Assembly (NCBI RefSeq): GCF_905147365.1
Contig: NC_056425.1
Span: 8,997,501 to 9,061,500, forward strand
DNA length: 64,000 nt
Source of the DNA: Aricia agestis
Lineage: Eukaryota > Arthropoda > Insecta > Lepidoptera > Lycaenidae
Direction: 5' to 3'
The notes under the pieces are model-generated. The model saw nothing but the letters and a program-made list of their open reading frames with translations, had not been told where the DNA came from and did not search any database. The position numbers and the translations under genes were made by a program. Below are positions 32,357 to 42,587 of this stretch, one piece after another (the stretch's first letter is position 1; each line of letters starts with the position of its first letter).

Positions 32357-32475
32357 GTATAAAAAGGAGACATTGATTCAATCGAGAGCTGCTTCTAGAA
32401 TTTCACCTTTTTCTAGTAGGTAGATATTTCAGCAGAATGCAATTATGTATTGTATTATGTATCTTACATGTTGGC
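32357..32475 (+). promoter_or_regulatory. Candidate TATA promoter with a short hydrophobic ATG frame
   Basis: 'ggtataaaaagg' is a strong TATA match at about 32357-32368. About 70 bases downstream an ATG opens MQLCIVLCILHVGVLRDLK, a 19-residue hydrophobic stretch resembling a signal peptide, then TAA. No convincing splice donor lies inside it, so a secreted-protein first exon is only a possibility. Confidence 0.25.
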
Positions 32476-32580
32476 GTTTTACGAGATTTGAAATAAAACA
32501 GATCATTACGAAACTCTCAAAATGGCCAATTTAGACCTGTTGCTCGCTGAAACCTTTTGAAGTCTCAAATCACGCTTATT

Positions 32581-32790
32581 AGATGCCGCCCGCAACTCCG
32601 TTGCGTAAAAACTCTTTTATCGCACGGGAACCGTACATTTTTCCGGGCTAAAAAGTATCCTATGTCCTTTTCCAGGACTCAAGGTATCTCCATGCCAAAT
32701 TTCAGAAAAATCGTTTGAGCAGTTTGGGCGTGAAGAGGTAACAGACAGACAGACAGACACACTTTCGCATTTATAATATTAGTATGGAAG
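32581..32790 (+). repeat. Repeat G copy
   Basis: 'gatgccgcccgcaactccgt', 'ggaaccgtacatttttccgg', 'cagacagacacactttcgc', 'ttataatattagtatgg'. Confidence 0.75.
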
Positions 32791-33257
32791 TATGGATTTA
32801 TGCGATCTACATAGTAGACCGTCACACGGTCTACTGTATATTATTTATACTGTGGAATTTACTAGTGTGTGTATAGTTAAATTATGTTTTAGCATATCGC
32901 GAAGAGATTTATGGAGAGAAATGGGGGTTTAGCCCAGTTGCGGGCAACAGCCTTTTAGGCACTGAAAGAGCGATCAGTGAAAGAACCAAACTAACTATTT
33001 TTTACGCTTACCAACTTCTTGCCAGGGCTTCCTTCTCAAGAACTTGAACACTAACAGTAAAGACTAAAGACTATACGCTTGTATATTATGTTACTCATAT
33101 TTTAATACATAAATAAATGTATGTGCGACCGCCAGATTGACGTAAAGTCTAACCGCGGTTTCAGCGGTTGATGATCGCGAGCACGGCTTAAACTTTAACC
33201 GACGGTGGGAGAAAGCTGGGGCCGCTGTAATGTAAATTGAGCGCTTTAGTTTGCTTA

Positions 33258-33474
33258 GGGTGAAGCCAAACGAGCGTAATTTGTGAGTGGTGAGTCGCAG
33301 AATTTCGGCTGGCAGAAATTCTGCTGCATTCAGTTTCATACAAAAGTCCTGTTTGATTCACACGAGCGTAATTTTGTGAGTCATGATTTGTATGATAATG
33401 ATTTGTATAATTTACGCGACCGAAATTCTGCGACTCACAACTTACACACAAATAACTCTCGTTTGGCTTCACCC
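33258..33474. mobile_element. 217-bp MITE with 17-bp perfect ends
   Basis: 'gggtgaagccaaacgag' and its complement at the ends; inner arms 'gtgagtcgcagaatttcgg' and 'cgaaattctgcgactcac'. Flanks TTA and TTG may be a decayed 3-bp duplication. Frames on both strands read through the arms. Confidence 0.75.
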
Positions 33475-33710
33475 TTGGTCGTATCGAAGATCCTATGTGG
33501 CCTTTGTGCCGTAAGCATAAAGTTGATTATAGTGAGATGAAATAACTCTTAAAGGCAATTCAATATAATCTACGGTGCCGTATTTTCGCGACAAGTTAGC
33601 TTATATAAATTAATAAAGGTGGGCTAAACTGTCTGGTAGCTCATATCTCGTACTCTTCAAACTAATAAGTTTCAATGAAACGCAAGTTACGCGGCTTACA
33701 TCTGTTTTAT

Positions 33711-33889
33711 GTCGGCACTACATATAGGCGAACGCGTAATTGGTCGACGCGTTGGCCGGCGCGCTGGCCCAATGTGTAGAACTGGCGTTCGTGCGTTGGC
33801 GGTAGATATTTCGCCTGTTCTACACATTGGGCCAGCGCGCCGGCCAACACGTCGGCCAACGCGTTCGCCTATATGTACCTAGTGCCGAC
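33711..33889. mobile_element. 179-bp GC-rich long-arm hairpin element
   Basis: 'gtcggcactacatataggcg' pairs with 'cgcctatatgtacctagtgccgac' (gapped). The arms go on through 'gcgcgctggcccaatgtgta', complementary for over 60 bases, to a loop of about 35 bases with 'gttggcggtag'. Strong cruciform or dsRNA potential. Confidence 0.75.
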
Positions 33890-35202
33890 TTTAGAGAGGT
33901 TGATGTGTACTGTTAAGGTAGCTTATTCGTGCCAAACGTTTCATAGCTCTAATAAGGTAGATAAATTACCAACCAGAACCAGAACTCGAAATAATGAGGT
34001 TACGTTTGTGAAATGAATACGGTTCCGATACCCTCTCCCCCGAGGCACACCCGGGGTAGAGCCATAGTGTAAATATCATACAGTATAGTCACTCAACCTC
34101 ATCCATGTAAACAAACTCGCTTCACACTGGGATGAGTTTTACGAGGGTGGTGTGTTAAAATGCGTTTCCATCAGAGATAATAATAATATTATTAATTTAT
34201 GATGTGAAATGTGATTGATGAAATGCGTAGTGACTTTTTTTTTTCTAGAATCAATTTAACCCCTTTACCTTGCCTCTCTCAGCATTCTCTCTCATCAACG
34301 ATTCTCTTTGTCCTTGAAAAATATTATAAGTATTCCCTGCTACTAGTGTTACTGTGTACAGTTGTATTGTGGTAGAACTTTTCTCTCGTTAGATATAATA
34401 TAATAAGCTATTTAATATGAAATATTTATTGTCGAATAAAATGATTGTTGTGCTTCAGGGATTATATTCTATAATTTAATAAGCTTTTGTGTGCTCCTAT
34501 ATCGAACTAAAATATTATGTTATGACAACTGGATAAAACTCAAATTCGCGTATTTTAATTTTAAACTTATTTTGGAGTTTTACAGGCGCTTGTCGTTTAG
34601 AAGTTAGAACTCTGAAATCAGATCTAAACAGACATCTCAGGAAAATCTGAAATTTCAAATTATGTTTCACTAGATGACGCCGGCAAGTGGCAACCGCGTT
34701 GCGCCAAAATTCTTTTTATCGCACCGAAACCATACAATATGTTTTCGGGTACATAATAAGTATTAGTACCTACTTATGCATTGCAATGAAAGTCTACTTA
34801 CTTCCGAATTCAATTCACATCTAATAATTGGTTAACTTTAATTTAATGAAGATTTTCCTGAAGTTTATCTGAGGGTTAAATCTTAATCTAGCTACATTCT
34901 TTGAATGAAGCAAACTTTGCAACCAATCGATTTCTACTCTGTATTTCGATATTTGTGGTTGCGTGACAAATGATGTTAGCGAATCAAATCTACATTTGAA
35001 TTGACATTTATTAAATTCCATTTACGTCGAATGGATGTTTTATACACCAATAAAGTTTCTTCCAATATAAAAGTTAAAAGTTGTAACAAGTAATAAGCAG
35101 ACAATCTATGCTAAGTTTCATCTTTGTTACTCAGCTGAATATTGAGTTATTCATGAAAGTGTTGTAATATAGTTACACAGCTCTATAAGGATGCGTAGAC
35201 AA
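33890..35202. other. Largely featureless stretch
   Basis: 34672-34745 is a fragment of repeat G ('gatgacgccggcaagtggc'). A 66-codon minus-strand frame at 34821-35021 has a plausible composition but no domain or splice support, and is not called as a gene. Confidence 0.4.
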
Positions 35203-35215
35203 CAGCTGTCTCTCA

Positions 35216-35264
35216 AGCTGTCTCTTGAGTGACAGATGAAACAACTGTCACTCAAGAGACAGCT
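35216..35264. repeat. Perfect 20-bp-arm hairpin
   Basis: 'agctgtctcttgagtgacag' and its exact complement around a nine-base loop. A further nearby copy of 'agctgtctctcaag' (about 35203) makes a small cluster of inverted and direct repeats. Confidence 0.75.
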
Positions 35265-35481
35265 GTTTCATCTCCAGGTATTTGGCGTCTTTATTTAGCA
35301 CTGACGTCAAATTATGAACACTACAGCCTACCAGAGTAGACAGATTGTCTATTGTGACCCTACTACACCTTACAACGTCGATACTCGATACGACATGACA
35401 ACAAGATTCTAGTGCCATAAGATCCTTGTAGGTGTGTAAATAATCTAAATCATTGCTTTTTATTTGCTCAACTTCTATCAT
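35248..35481 (-). CDS. Unrecognised 77-codon coding-like frame
   Basis: Minus strand, starts MIEVEQIKSNDLDYLHTYK and continues through DLMALESCCHVVSSIDVV and RVTIDNLSTLVGCSVHNL. Its 3' end runs into the hairpin at 35216-35264, so the last ten codons are repeat sequence. The body looks more protein-like than other short frames here, but there is no domain I recognise and no splice evidence. It could be a captured exon fragment or chance. Confidence 0.22.
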   Translation of the reverse strand: MIEVEQIKSNDLDYLHTYKDLMALESCCHVVSSIDVVRCSRVTIDNLSTLVGCSVHNLTSVLNKDAKYLEMKQLSLE

Positions 35482-36136
35482 AATAAGTCCAGAAAGATTT
35501 TCTTGCAGAGTTCCTCAAGGGAAACTTGGAATTCACAAACTGTAAAAAGTTGTAAACTTCCGCAAATAATTATTATGAATTTATTGTTTCGCTTGAATTT
35601 CTGGAACATTCCTTCTCACCCCAACCCTTAATCATAACTCAGCGCCAATCTTGAAGGGGCGAAAAATACCTTGGGATTTTGTTTTGTTAGGACTTAGCTT
35701 TTGATTTCACGCACGGCCGAGTTTTATATAACACTAGGAAACGATTGATTCTTAAGGGGTCGGAACGACCATGCAATTTGCCAAAAAGTTTTTACACGAC
35801 TGCGACAGGAGGGTTAGGTTTTGGACTGTTTTTTTTTTTGGTGTATTTCTTTAGAGCACAGGGCCTAAGAGGCTTGTTGCTTGTAAGATAGAGCTTGACA
35901 TATTATTATTATGTAACATTTGACTAGTCTTGGTGTGTTACTAGATACAACCAAAATATGGCTTAAGCGCTATCAAATGGTGCTAAAATTGGCTTGGAAA
36001 TCAAAAGGCCATCTCCGTAGTTTAAATCATCATGTCACTTCACTCCATTATTGTGTTAGAATCACAATAGTACAGAAAAAGGTCAACCCTGCTTCGGCAT
36101 TTGCACTGACCTCTAGTGATGTGCAAGTCGACCTAC
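35482..36136. other. Gene-free stretch
   Basis: AT-rich, with no gene or repeat boundary that I can support. Confidence 0.4.
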
Positions 36137-36266
36137 TAACTCGATTTGTGCTAAGTTCGAGTTGACTCGAGTTGTGCTAAGTTTAAGATGACTTGAGTTG
36201 AGCTAAGGTCTAATTGACTCGAGTTGTGCGAAGTTCAAGTTGACGTAAGTTGTGCTAAGTTAAAGT
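36137..36266. repeat. Five-copy 26-bp tandem repeat
   Basis: Units start at 36137, 36163, 36189, 36215 and 36241. The consensus is 'tgactcgagttgtgctaag' followed by 'ttcaagt'. A sixth copy starts TGACTC at 36267 and breaks off. Unit length is constant while sequence drifts, so it is an ageing minisatellite. Confidence 0.85.
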
Positions 36267-36464
36267 TGACTCTGCTATTTGAATTTGCCTTATTTTGATC
36301 GGGTAGGCATTGAAGAAAAGTATGTGTCTTAAAATTCTTACTATGTATTTACAATTTTTTTCCCCAATATGTATATCGACAGAATTATCCCGACAATCAA
36401 CTAATAAACTTCAATGGTAAATAGTTCTAATAGAGAGTAAGGTGCAATTACGAAATATAAAATA

Positions 36465-37096
36465 CTAGCTGTTGCCCGCGACTTCGTCCTCGTGGACTTC
36501 AGTTTATAGCGCGCGATGTCAACAAAATTGGTGTCAAAAGCTTTTATAAAAAAACCCTGGTACCCCTTAAATCAAAACAGCTGTGCAGTGTGCATATAAT
36601 GTTTAAATTTTTTAAATTAATCTTCATATTTTATGCCAAATTTTTAAGCTTATTTAGCCCCCCAATTACACAACTTTACCCATAAACTATTTATCATTGA
36701 CAGGTTTAAGGCTTAAGGTTACGTCAGTCGTCACTACTCACTGCATAGATGAAGCACTGATTTACTAAATGACGTAAAAAAGAAACAACAATCGAAAAAA
36801 ATCGAATAAAAAATAATACCACCTCTTATAGAAAGACTTTTGAGCAAGCGTTAGCGCGATGTAGGAGACGCACGGCGCCATCTATTATGAATTGTGTGGA
36901 ACTAACTTAATTTGAACAAATTTACGCATTTTCACCCCCTTACATCGCATTTTTCCAGTGAAAAAGTAGCCTATGTCCTTTCTCAGGCTTTAGACTATCT
37001 GTATACAAAATTTCATTACAATCGGTTCGGTAGTCTAGGCGTGAAAGCGAGACAGACAGACAGACATACTTTCGCATTTATAATATTAGTATAGAT
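36465..37096 (+). mobile_element. Repeat A copy 3
   Basis: Opens 'ctagctgttgcccgcgactt', contains 'cacctcttatagaaagactt' (the uninterrupted hAT target site), and closes 'ttataatattagtatagat'. Confidence 0.75.
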
Positions 37097-37144
37097 CTCA
37101 TAAGTAATTATGACACATTATAATTTATAGGTAGGTAGAGGAGA

Positions 37145-38097
37145 GGGGGGCTAGATTTAACAGGGGTAAGTATTAACAAGCCTATAACTACTAAATTAAA
37201 TGACGATACGGTAAGACGGTATAAGTTTGGGCGACGTCGGCGAACGATTTGCGACAGTTGAGTTGCCCACCCGCGCCGCGTTGTGAAGTTATTGAACGTC
37301 GGTGCAAAAATACAGGTATTCGAACATTTTTACGTTTCGAATTTTTTGATTCATGCTTTGATTATTTGGTTTTGCGATTGTAGATTTTTATATGATCAAT
37401 GGTTATTTAGTTGTAAATTACATTTCCGAGTTATTTTATTAAATATACCTATAGTTTTTTTTAAATAATTAGTTATATATCCAAAAAGGTCCTCGGGGGC
37501 TAGTTTTAACAAAAGGAACGGGGTAAGTATTAACCGGTTAATATTTGGTATTACAAGCCAGTTGGAGCTGCCACATCTGCCGAAATAGGTACGTCGGTCA
37601 CTCTGGCGGCAGCAGTACACGCTATCGGCGACACCATACCACTGATGTTCATATATCCGAGGATCAGATTCAATTTTTGTTGCAAGCGGTCCACTAGAAT
37701 CCATGGGGACTGGAAACAGCTCAGGGTGAATGACAGAAAACGGAAATTTATGTTATTTGAGAGAAGTTTTTATTGTTATTTAACATTTGTATGTCAAAAA
37801 ATAAATAAATTACCATTTTAATATTGTTTTGTTTTTACTTCCATGGTTAAATGAAATTCTGACAAGTTTTGCTAGCGTTAATACTTACCCCGTCACTGTT
37901 AATATTTGCCCCCGAAACCGCTGACTTTTTTTAAAAAAATGCGTCTCCATTGGAATCCAAGTAATTTAGATGAATTTTTAGCTTAGTATATGCAAGTCAT
38001 ATAAATGTCCGTTACTCGGGTATAAAAATAATAACATTAAGTTTTCAAATTAAGAAGATAAATAACAATATATAAAATCTGTTAGAACTAGCCCCCC
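37145..38097. mobile_element. Nested-inverted-repeat element carrying a pogo/Tigger transposase fragment
   Basis: The outer ends 'ggggggctagatttaacag' (37145) and 'ctgttagaactagcccccc' (38079-38097) are inverted. A second inner pair, 'gggggctagttttaac' at about 37495 and 'gttaatatttgcccccg' at about 37898, repeats the same motif. 'ggggtaagtattaac' follows each left end and its complement lies near 37877. A DDE transposase fragment sits between the inner pair. No clean TA duplication is visible at the outer ends. Confidence 0.6.
37555..37729 (+). pseudogene. Pogo/Tigger-type (DDE_1) transposase fragment
   Basis: Plus strand, reads KPVGAATSAEIGTSVTLAA then VHAIGDTIPLMFIYPRIRF, a block typical of the core of DDE_1 transposases of the pogo/Tigger/jerky group. 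After a one-base frameshift near 37676 the next frame gives VASGPLESMGTGNSSG and then TGA at 37727-37729. Only about 58 codons survive. The DNA-binding domain and most of the catalytic triad are absent. Confidence 0.75.
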
Positions 38098-38103
38098 TCG
38101 CCC

Positions 38104-38472
38104 CTATTCGAGTCGTCTAACTTGAACTTTTAACTCCAGTTGCATCCAAGTTGGCACATCCCTACTAACTTCTACGTCTGGAAAGTAAAAATATAGATGA
38201 CCTTCTCGTTTTGCCCTATCCCTTTTATACGGCTTATTCAAATCACTATTGAAAACCCTTTCTGGAAACATATTTTAGGTGATATTAATCGCTGTTTTTG
38301 CTGTATAAAATATGTTGGGGTGGAGGTAAAATCGTAAGACGGAGGAAGAGTAGACCGAAAACTTATGCGGCCTGTCTACTGTTTCATTATAACTTCTGCC
38401 GGCATCCTCATTTTTTATAATGCTCCTTACCCAAAGGGTTAAAAGCGGGACTCTACAAAACTTTGTTGTCAT
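38104..38472 (-). pseudogene. Coding-like minus-strand frame of 121 codons with one in-frame stop; family unknown
   Basis: From ATG at 38472 (MTTKFCRVPLLTLWVRS...) the frame runs to TAA at 38275-38277. After one codon it resumes in the same frame (MFPERVFNSDLNKPYK, RDRAKREGHLYFYFPDVEV, SRDVPTWMQLELKVQVRRL) to TAG at 38104-38106. The second part is only 55 codons but looks strongly protein-like. 'tatgtttccag' just after the TAA could be a splice acceptor, making the downstream part a last exon and the stop intronic. It begins seven bases outside the transposon end at 38097. I do not recognise it. Confidence 0.4.
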
Positions 38473-38896
38473 TCTTTCACGAGATTTCGCTCACAACAAG
38501 CTATTTTACGTGCTATAAACTTATTTCTACCCATCAACAGTTTACTGTTGTATGCTAAGAGCTCACTCCGCCGCGCCGAGAGCTGTGGAGTACCGGCGAC
38601 CCCATATTGCCAGCCATGACTCTTTAACCAACATTCTCTGTCTGGGACTCTGGGGTCTGAGCCCTGAGGTCACTTAATATGTACTGTTTAGACTGTTGCT
38701 GTTCTGTAATTAACAAAACTTGGTTGACTACGGAGCCCTAAAACGGAACCCTAACCAGCTAATTTTTGTATATTGGTAGGTTAATATAGAACAATCCATA
38801 TTTTAGAACCATCAAATCAAAGTATGAAATCCTTTCTATCTCTGTTAGCTACCACTTTCGAGATTTTTCGCACATAACAATGTTGTTAGTCTTATC
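38473..38896. other. Gene-free stretch
   Basis: A GC-richer patch near 38570-38700 ('ctccgccgcgccgagagctg') has no open frame of note. Nothing else seen. Confidence 0.4.
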
Positions 38897-39754
38897 AAAA
38901 AAACCGGCCAAGTGCGAGTCGGACTCGCGCACCGAGGGTTCCGTACAAACCTGCAAGGTTTACAAAGTTCGTCAATTAGATCTAAGTATTTGATATGAAT
39001 TTCAACTTGATAGCTCTACGCGTTCATGAGGAAAAAAGTAATAAGTTTATATTTATTAAAAAATATATATTTTGTAATGTAACTAAAAAATTAAGGTTTT
39101 CGGAATTTTTCCTTTATGTGTGCTATAAAACGTTGCTTCATGCCAAATTTCAAGATTCTAGGTCGACTGGAAGTACCCTTTAGGTTTTGATTCCCTTGCG
39201 AGTACTTGCGAGTTTCAAAATTTGCAGCTTAAATTGCTGTTTCTTTTGATTGCGTTGACATAGAAGTTTGATTTTGTTACAGCTTAAAGGTATTATAGAC
39301 CTGAGTATTTGGTATGAATTTCAATTTAATACCTCTACGCGTTTATGAGGAAATAGGTAGTAAGTTTAAAATTATTAAAAAAAAATATATTATGTGATGT
39401 AACTAAAAATTTATGGTTTTCGTAATTTTTCCTTTATCTATGCTATAAGACGTTGCTTCGTACCAAATTTCAAGATTCTGAGTTCACGGGAAGCACCCTG
39501 TAGGTTTTGATTCCCTTGCAAGTGTCGAAAATTTGCGGCATAAACGGCTGTATCTTTTGATTGCGTTGGCTTAGAAGTTTGATTTTTTCACAGCTTCAAG
39601 GGACAGTAGACCTGAGTAATTGATATAAATTTCAGCTTCATACCTCCACGCGTTCCTGAGAAAAAGGGTCTTGACAGACGGACGGACGGACAGACGGACA
39701 ACAAAGTGATCCTATAAGGGTTCCGTTTTTTCCTTTTGAGGTACGGAACCCTAA
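38897..39754 (+). repeat. 'ggccaagtgcgagtcgg' repeat J with internal ~315-bp tandem duplication
   Basis: Opens 'aaccggccaagtgcgagtcg' and 'cgagggttccgtac' and ends 'aggtacggaaccct', a common lepidopteran dispersed unit. Inside, blocks starting 'gtatttgatatgaatttc' (38986), 'gtatttggtatgaatttc' (39305) and 'gtaattgatataaatttc' (39616) repeat at 319 and 311 bp, the last truncated by a GACG-repeat tract. Confidence 0.75.
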
Positions 39755-40155
39755 AAATGAAGCTACTCACAAAAAATTTGCAATAAAAAAATGTTCTAGA
39801 GAACACTGACTAAAAGTTATTATATATAGCAAGTGTTTACTTTAATGTTTTTATGAAGCAACGAATGATCTATAAAGCTAAAAGTATATCCGGATTCTGG
39901 TCCCTGATTTTTTTACATACACTGTGAGTTTACACACATTGTAATCGACTTTTGAAGATATCCTCCGCATTTTTGGAAATCGGTTAAAAAAGCGGATACA
40001 TTAGATTCATACAATGGCACGTTATCAAAACATTTGCCGGAAGAAATTACTTTTTACATTGCATTGTTATTTTGTTAGCTTTCCGGGCTATGAATAGATC
40101 AGGATGTATTGATTTGTATTTTATTCATATTAATAATAAATAGGTTTTTTTTTTA
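39755..40155. other. Gene-free stretch
   Basis: Non-coding, with no clear repeat boundary. Confidence 0.4.
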
Positions 40156-40245
40156 ATTAGGTGACTAACGAGCAATTGGGTCACCTGATAGGAAGCAACT
40201 GGCGTCGCCCATGGACACTCGCAACAGCAGAAGAGTTGGATTTGC
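40156..40245 (-). repeat. Retroposon H fragment split by MITE M6
   Basis: 'caattgggtcacctgatagg' and 'atggacactcgcaacagcag' match family H. The family continues after the MITE as 'ccggccttttaagagtg' at 40717, so the MITE landed inside it. Confidence 0.65.
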
Positions 40246-40249
40246 TTAA

Positions 40250-40712
40250 GGCGACGCCTTGATAATTTGGCTGTAGCGATGTCGATTTTTCTCAGCAATG
40301 ACTAAAGCTAAGAAATCAAAGTTCATTGTCAGTATTCATTATGTCTTTGTCTTTGAATTACCCATAGCATAACACGATTGGTTAACTTTTGTAACACAGA
40401 ATAATTATTCAAAAAGACCTCTGTAAAAAAAGGGATTCTAATTTTGCCAACAGAGGAGAGTGATTTAAGCTTTGTACGAGTACATAGATTGGTTAAAGCA
40501 TACACTTTATTTTGCCTATAGCTTATATAAAATATATTTATGGTTTTTAAATTACGCGACAAAAACCATTTTGTCGCTTACGCCCTTTCCATTTCTTGCT
40601 GTTCCATTGCTTGTTTTCTATGAAAGGCCGGGCCCGCCTCTCATAGAAAACAAGCAATCTCAAACATATCCAACACGGTTTTTTTTTTTTTTTACTTTAA
40701 CGTGGCGTCTTC
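40250..40712. mobile_element. TTAA-flanked MITE M6, copy 2
   Basis: Begins 'ggcgacgccttgataatttg' after TTAA (40246-40249) and ends 'cgtggcgtcttc' before TTAA (40713-40716). About 80 bp longer than copy 1, with an extra duplicated segment and a T-run near 40680. Confidence 0.8.
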
Positions 40713-40716
40713 TTAA

Positions 40717-41229
40717 CCGGCCTTTTAAGAGTGAATACGCTCTCTTCTTCAAGCTTTGCAGGTCATAATGGTCCGGAAATACTGCTGGCGAGTGGCGACA
40801 GAGCGTTCCAGACTTTTACTGTTTCGAACTACATACTTGCTGTACTTAAGCTGGCTGCTGGCTAAGGCTGACCACTTAAGTCTTCACTTGTGAACGTTTT
40901 ATTTTATTAGTTTTTATGTCATCTAAAACAATGGGTGAACAATTATGTATCGAATTATATTTTAAGTTCCCAGACATTAATAAGAACAATAATACACGTA
41001 ATTATAACATAATTATGTATTTAATTAGTATATTATCGCTTAGGTCACATTGTATTTAAATAAGTATAGATGACTCAAATGACCGTAGTTTCGATGGATT
41101 CTGAGTGGTATTTAATATCTATTTGGACCTTTTAACATGTTTTGGGCTTTAAAACTCTGGAATTGTATCCTAAACCTAGAATATGTAGAGACTAGAGTTA
41201 CATAGGAAGTCTTTAAATTAAAAAATATA
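40717..41229. other. Repeat H remainder and AT-rich spacer
   Basis: 40717-40850 continues a longer form of family H ('ggaaatactgctggcgag'). Beyond that is AT-rich non-coding sequence. Confidence 0.45.
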
Positions 41230-41487
41230 CAGGGTGTAACAAAAATAAGTGATAATACGTTAGGGTGTGTGTACGTGTTCCTTGTAGAGAGTTCACTGTG
41301 AAAGTAGCAGCACTGAAAGACCAAAATTTTTTTTCACTTTTGTATGGGGAAACTCGTGACGCTCGGGCCCTTGCCATACAAAAGTGAAAAAAAAATCGTC
41401 TTTCAGAGCTGCTACTTTCACAGTGAACTCTCTACAAGGAACACGTACACACCCTAAAGTATTATCACTTATTTTGGTTACACACTG
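41230..41487. mobile_element. Mariner-type MITE M5, copy 4 (complete)
   Basis: 258 bp between TA dinucleotides, 'cagggtgtaacaaaaataag' to 'ggttacacactg'. Arms almost fully complementary; the loop holds 'cgtgacgctcgggcccttg'. Confidence 0.85.
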
Positions 41488-41594
41488 TATATCGATAGGT
41501 TTAAAAATTAAGCTGTATCCCTATTTTTCCTGATTGAGGCTAAGGCCTCAATATTATATACACATCAATATTATATACATATCTAACTTAACGA

Positions 41595-41810
41595 ATCGAA
41601 ATTCGGAGTAAAACTATCGAGCAAAACCGTATGTGAGTACTTAGCATAATGTTAGCTTCGGGAAATGACATATTTGACATTTATTCCATCGAGCCGGCTC
41701 GAAGCGAGCCTTCGAGCTGTCAGTTTTGCGGTCCACACGGTGGTTATTGCTCGATTTGGAGTAAAACTATCGACCAAAACCGTATGTGAGTACTTAGCAA
41801 AAGACGTGAT
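41595..41810. mobile_element. Rearranged MITE M7 copy
   Basis: The end motif 'aaaaccgtatgtgagtactt' occurs twice (about 41632 and about 41775), with 'gagccggctcgaagcgagcc' between. Compare the intact copy at 57795-58055. It looks like a copy with a duplicated terminus. Confidence 0.6.
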
Positions 41811-41990
41811 TCGTCGGCTGCAATTGATATAGCCCGATCAAATCACGTAGGCGCATATGAGTAAATTTCTCCAGCAGTACTCGTTTGACATTGATATGCC
41901 TATGACCCTGCAAGGCAGATAACGTCTACGTGTTTACATTGTGGACTCGGTAAACAGCTTTACACCGCCCGATATGCATTTGAAGTTTAT

Positions 41991-42303
41991 ACGTGGGAGA
42001 GCCATGCTTCGGCACGAATGGGCCGGCTCGACCGGAGAAATACCACGTTCTCATAGAAAACCGGCGTGAAACAGCGCTTGCGCTGTGTTTCGCCGAGTGA
42101 GTGAGTTTACCGGAGGCCCAATCCCCTACCCTATTCCCTTCCCTACCCTCCCCTATTCCCTTTCCTTTCCTACCCTCCCCTATTACCCTATTCCCTCTTA
42201 AAATGCTGGCAACGCACCTGCAGCTCTTCTGATGCTGCGAGTGTCCATGGGCGACGGAAGTTGCTTTCCATCAGGTGACCCGTTTGCTCGTTTGCCCCCT
42301 TAG
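41991..42303 (+). mobile_element. Retroposon H, near full length
   Basis: Opens 'acgtgggagagccatgcttc', 'ggccggctcgaccggag' (a possible B-box-like word), then 'gtgtttcgccgagtgagtg', a pyrimidine-rich block, and 'catcaggtgacccgtttgct' to the end. No protein. Confidence 0.7.
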
Positions 42304-42401
42304 TCAATATTGTACTCGAAGTACACATAACTTAGTCGATTTCCCTTGTACAATCTTCAGCAGCTAAATAACCAATCGAAATATCAAATAAGTGACATTT
42401 A

Positions 42402-42572
42402 GGCCGGGCGCGCACTAGCGGCCAAACCGCAGCGGCCTGGTCGCGACGGCCATCGAGATAATCACTTAGTATGAAACCGCCATAGGCCACTCGCACCTGG
42501 CCGCACGGCGGCCAGTGGCCACACCATACTTTCGATGGCCGCCGCGACCTGGCCGCTAGTGCGCGCCTGGCC
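42402..42572. mobile_element. 171-bp GC-rich MITE with TTA duplication
   Basis: 'ggccgggcgcgcactagcgg' and 'ccgctagtgcgcgcctggcc' between TTA at 42399-42401 and 42573-42575. Inner arms 'cgcgacggccatcga' / 'tcgatggccgccgcg'. Harbinger-type target. Confidence 0.8.
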
Positions 42573-42587
42573 TTATAGGCAAATAGA

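Noticed and set aside
33188..33540. Frames of 94 and 85 codons on opposite strands
   Set aside because: Read through the MITE at 33258-33474.
36137..36266. CRISPR array
   Set aside because: Contiguous 26-bp units without spacers in eukaryotic DNA; a minisatellite.
39588..39806. 72-codon minus-strand frame
   Set aside because: Derived from the end of dispersed repeat J and its GACG tract.
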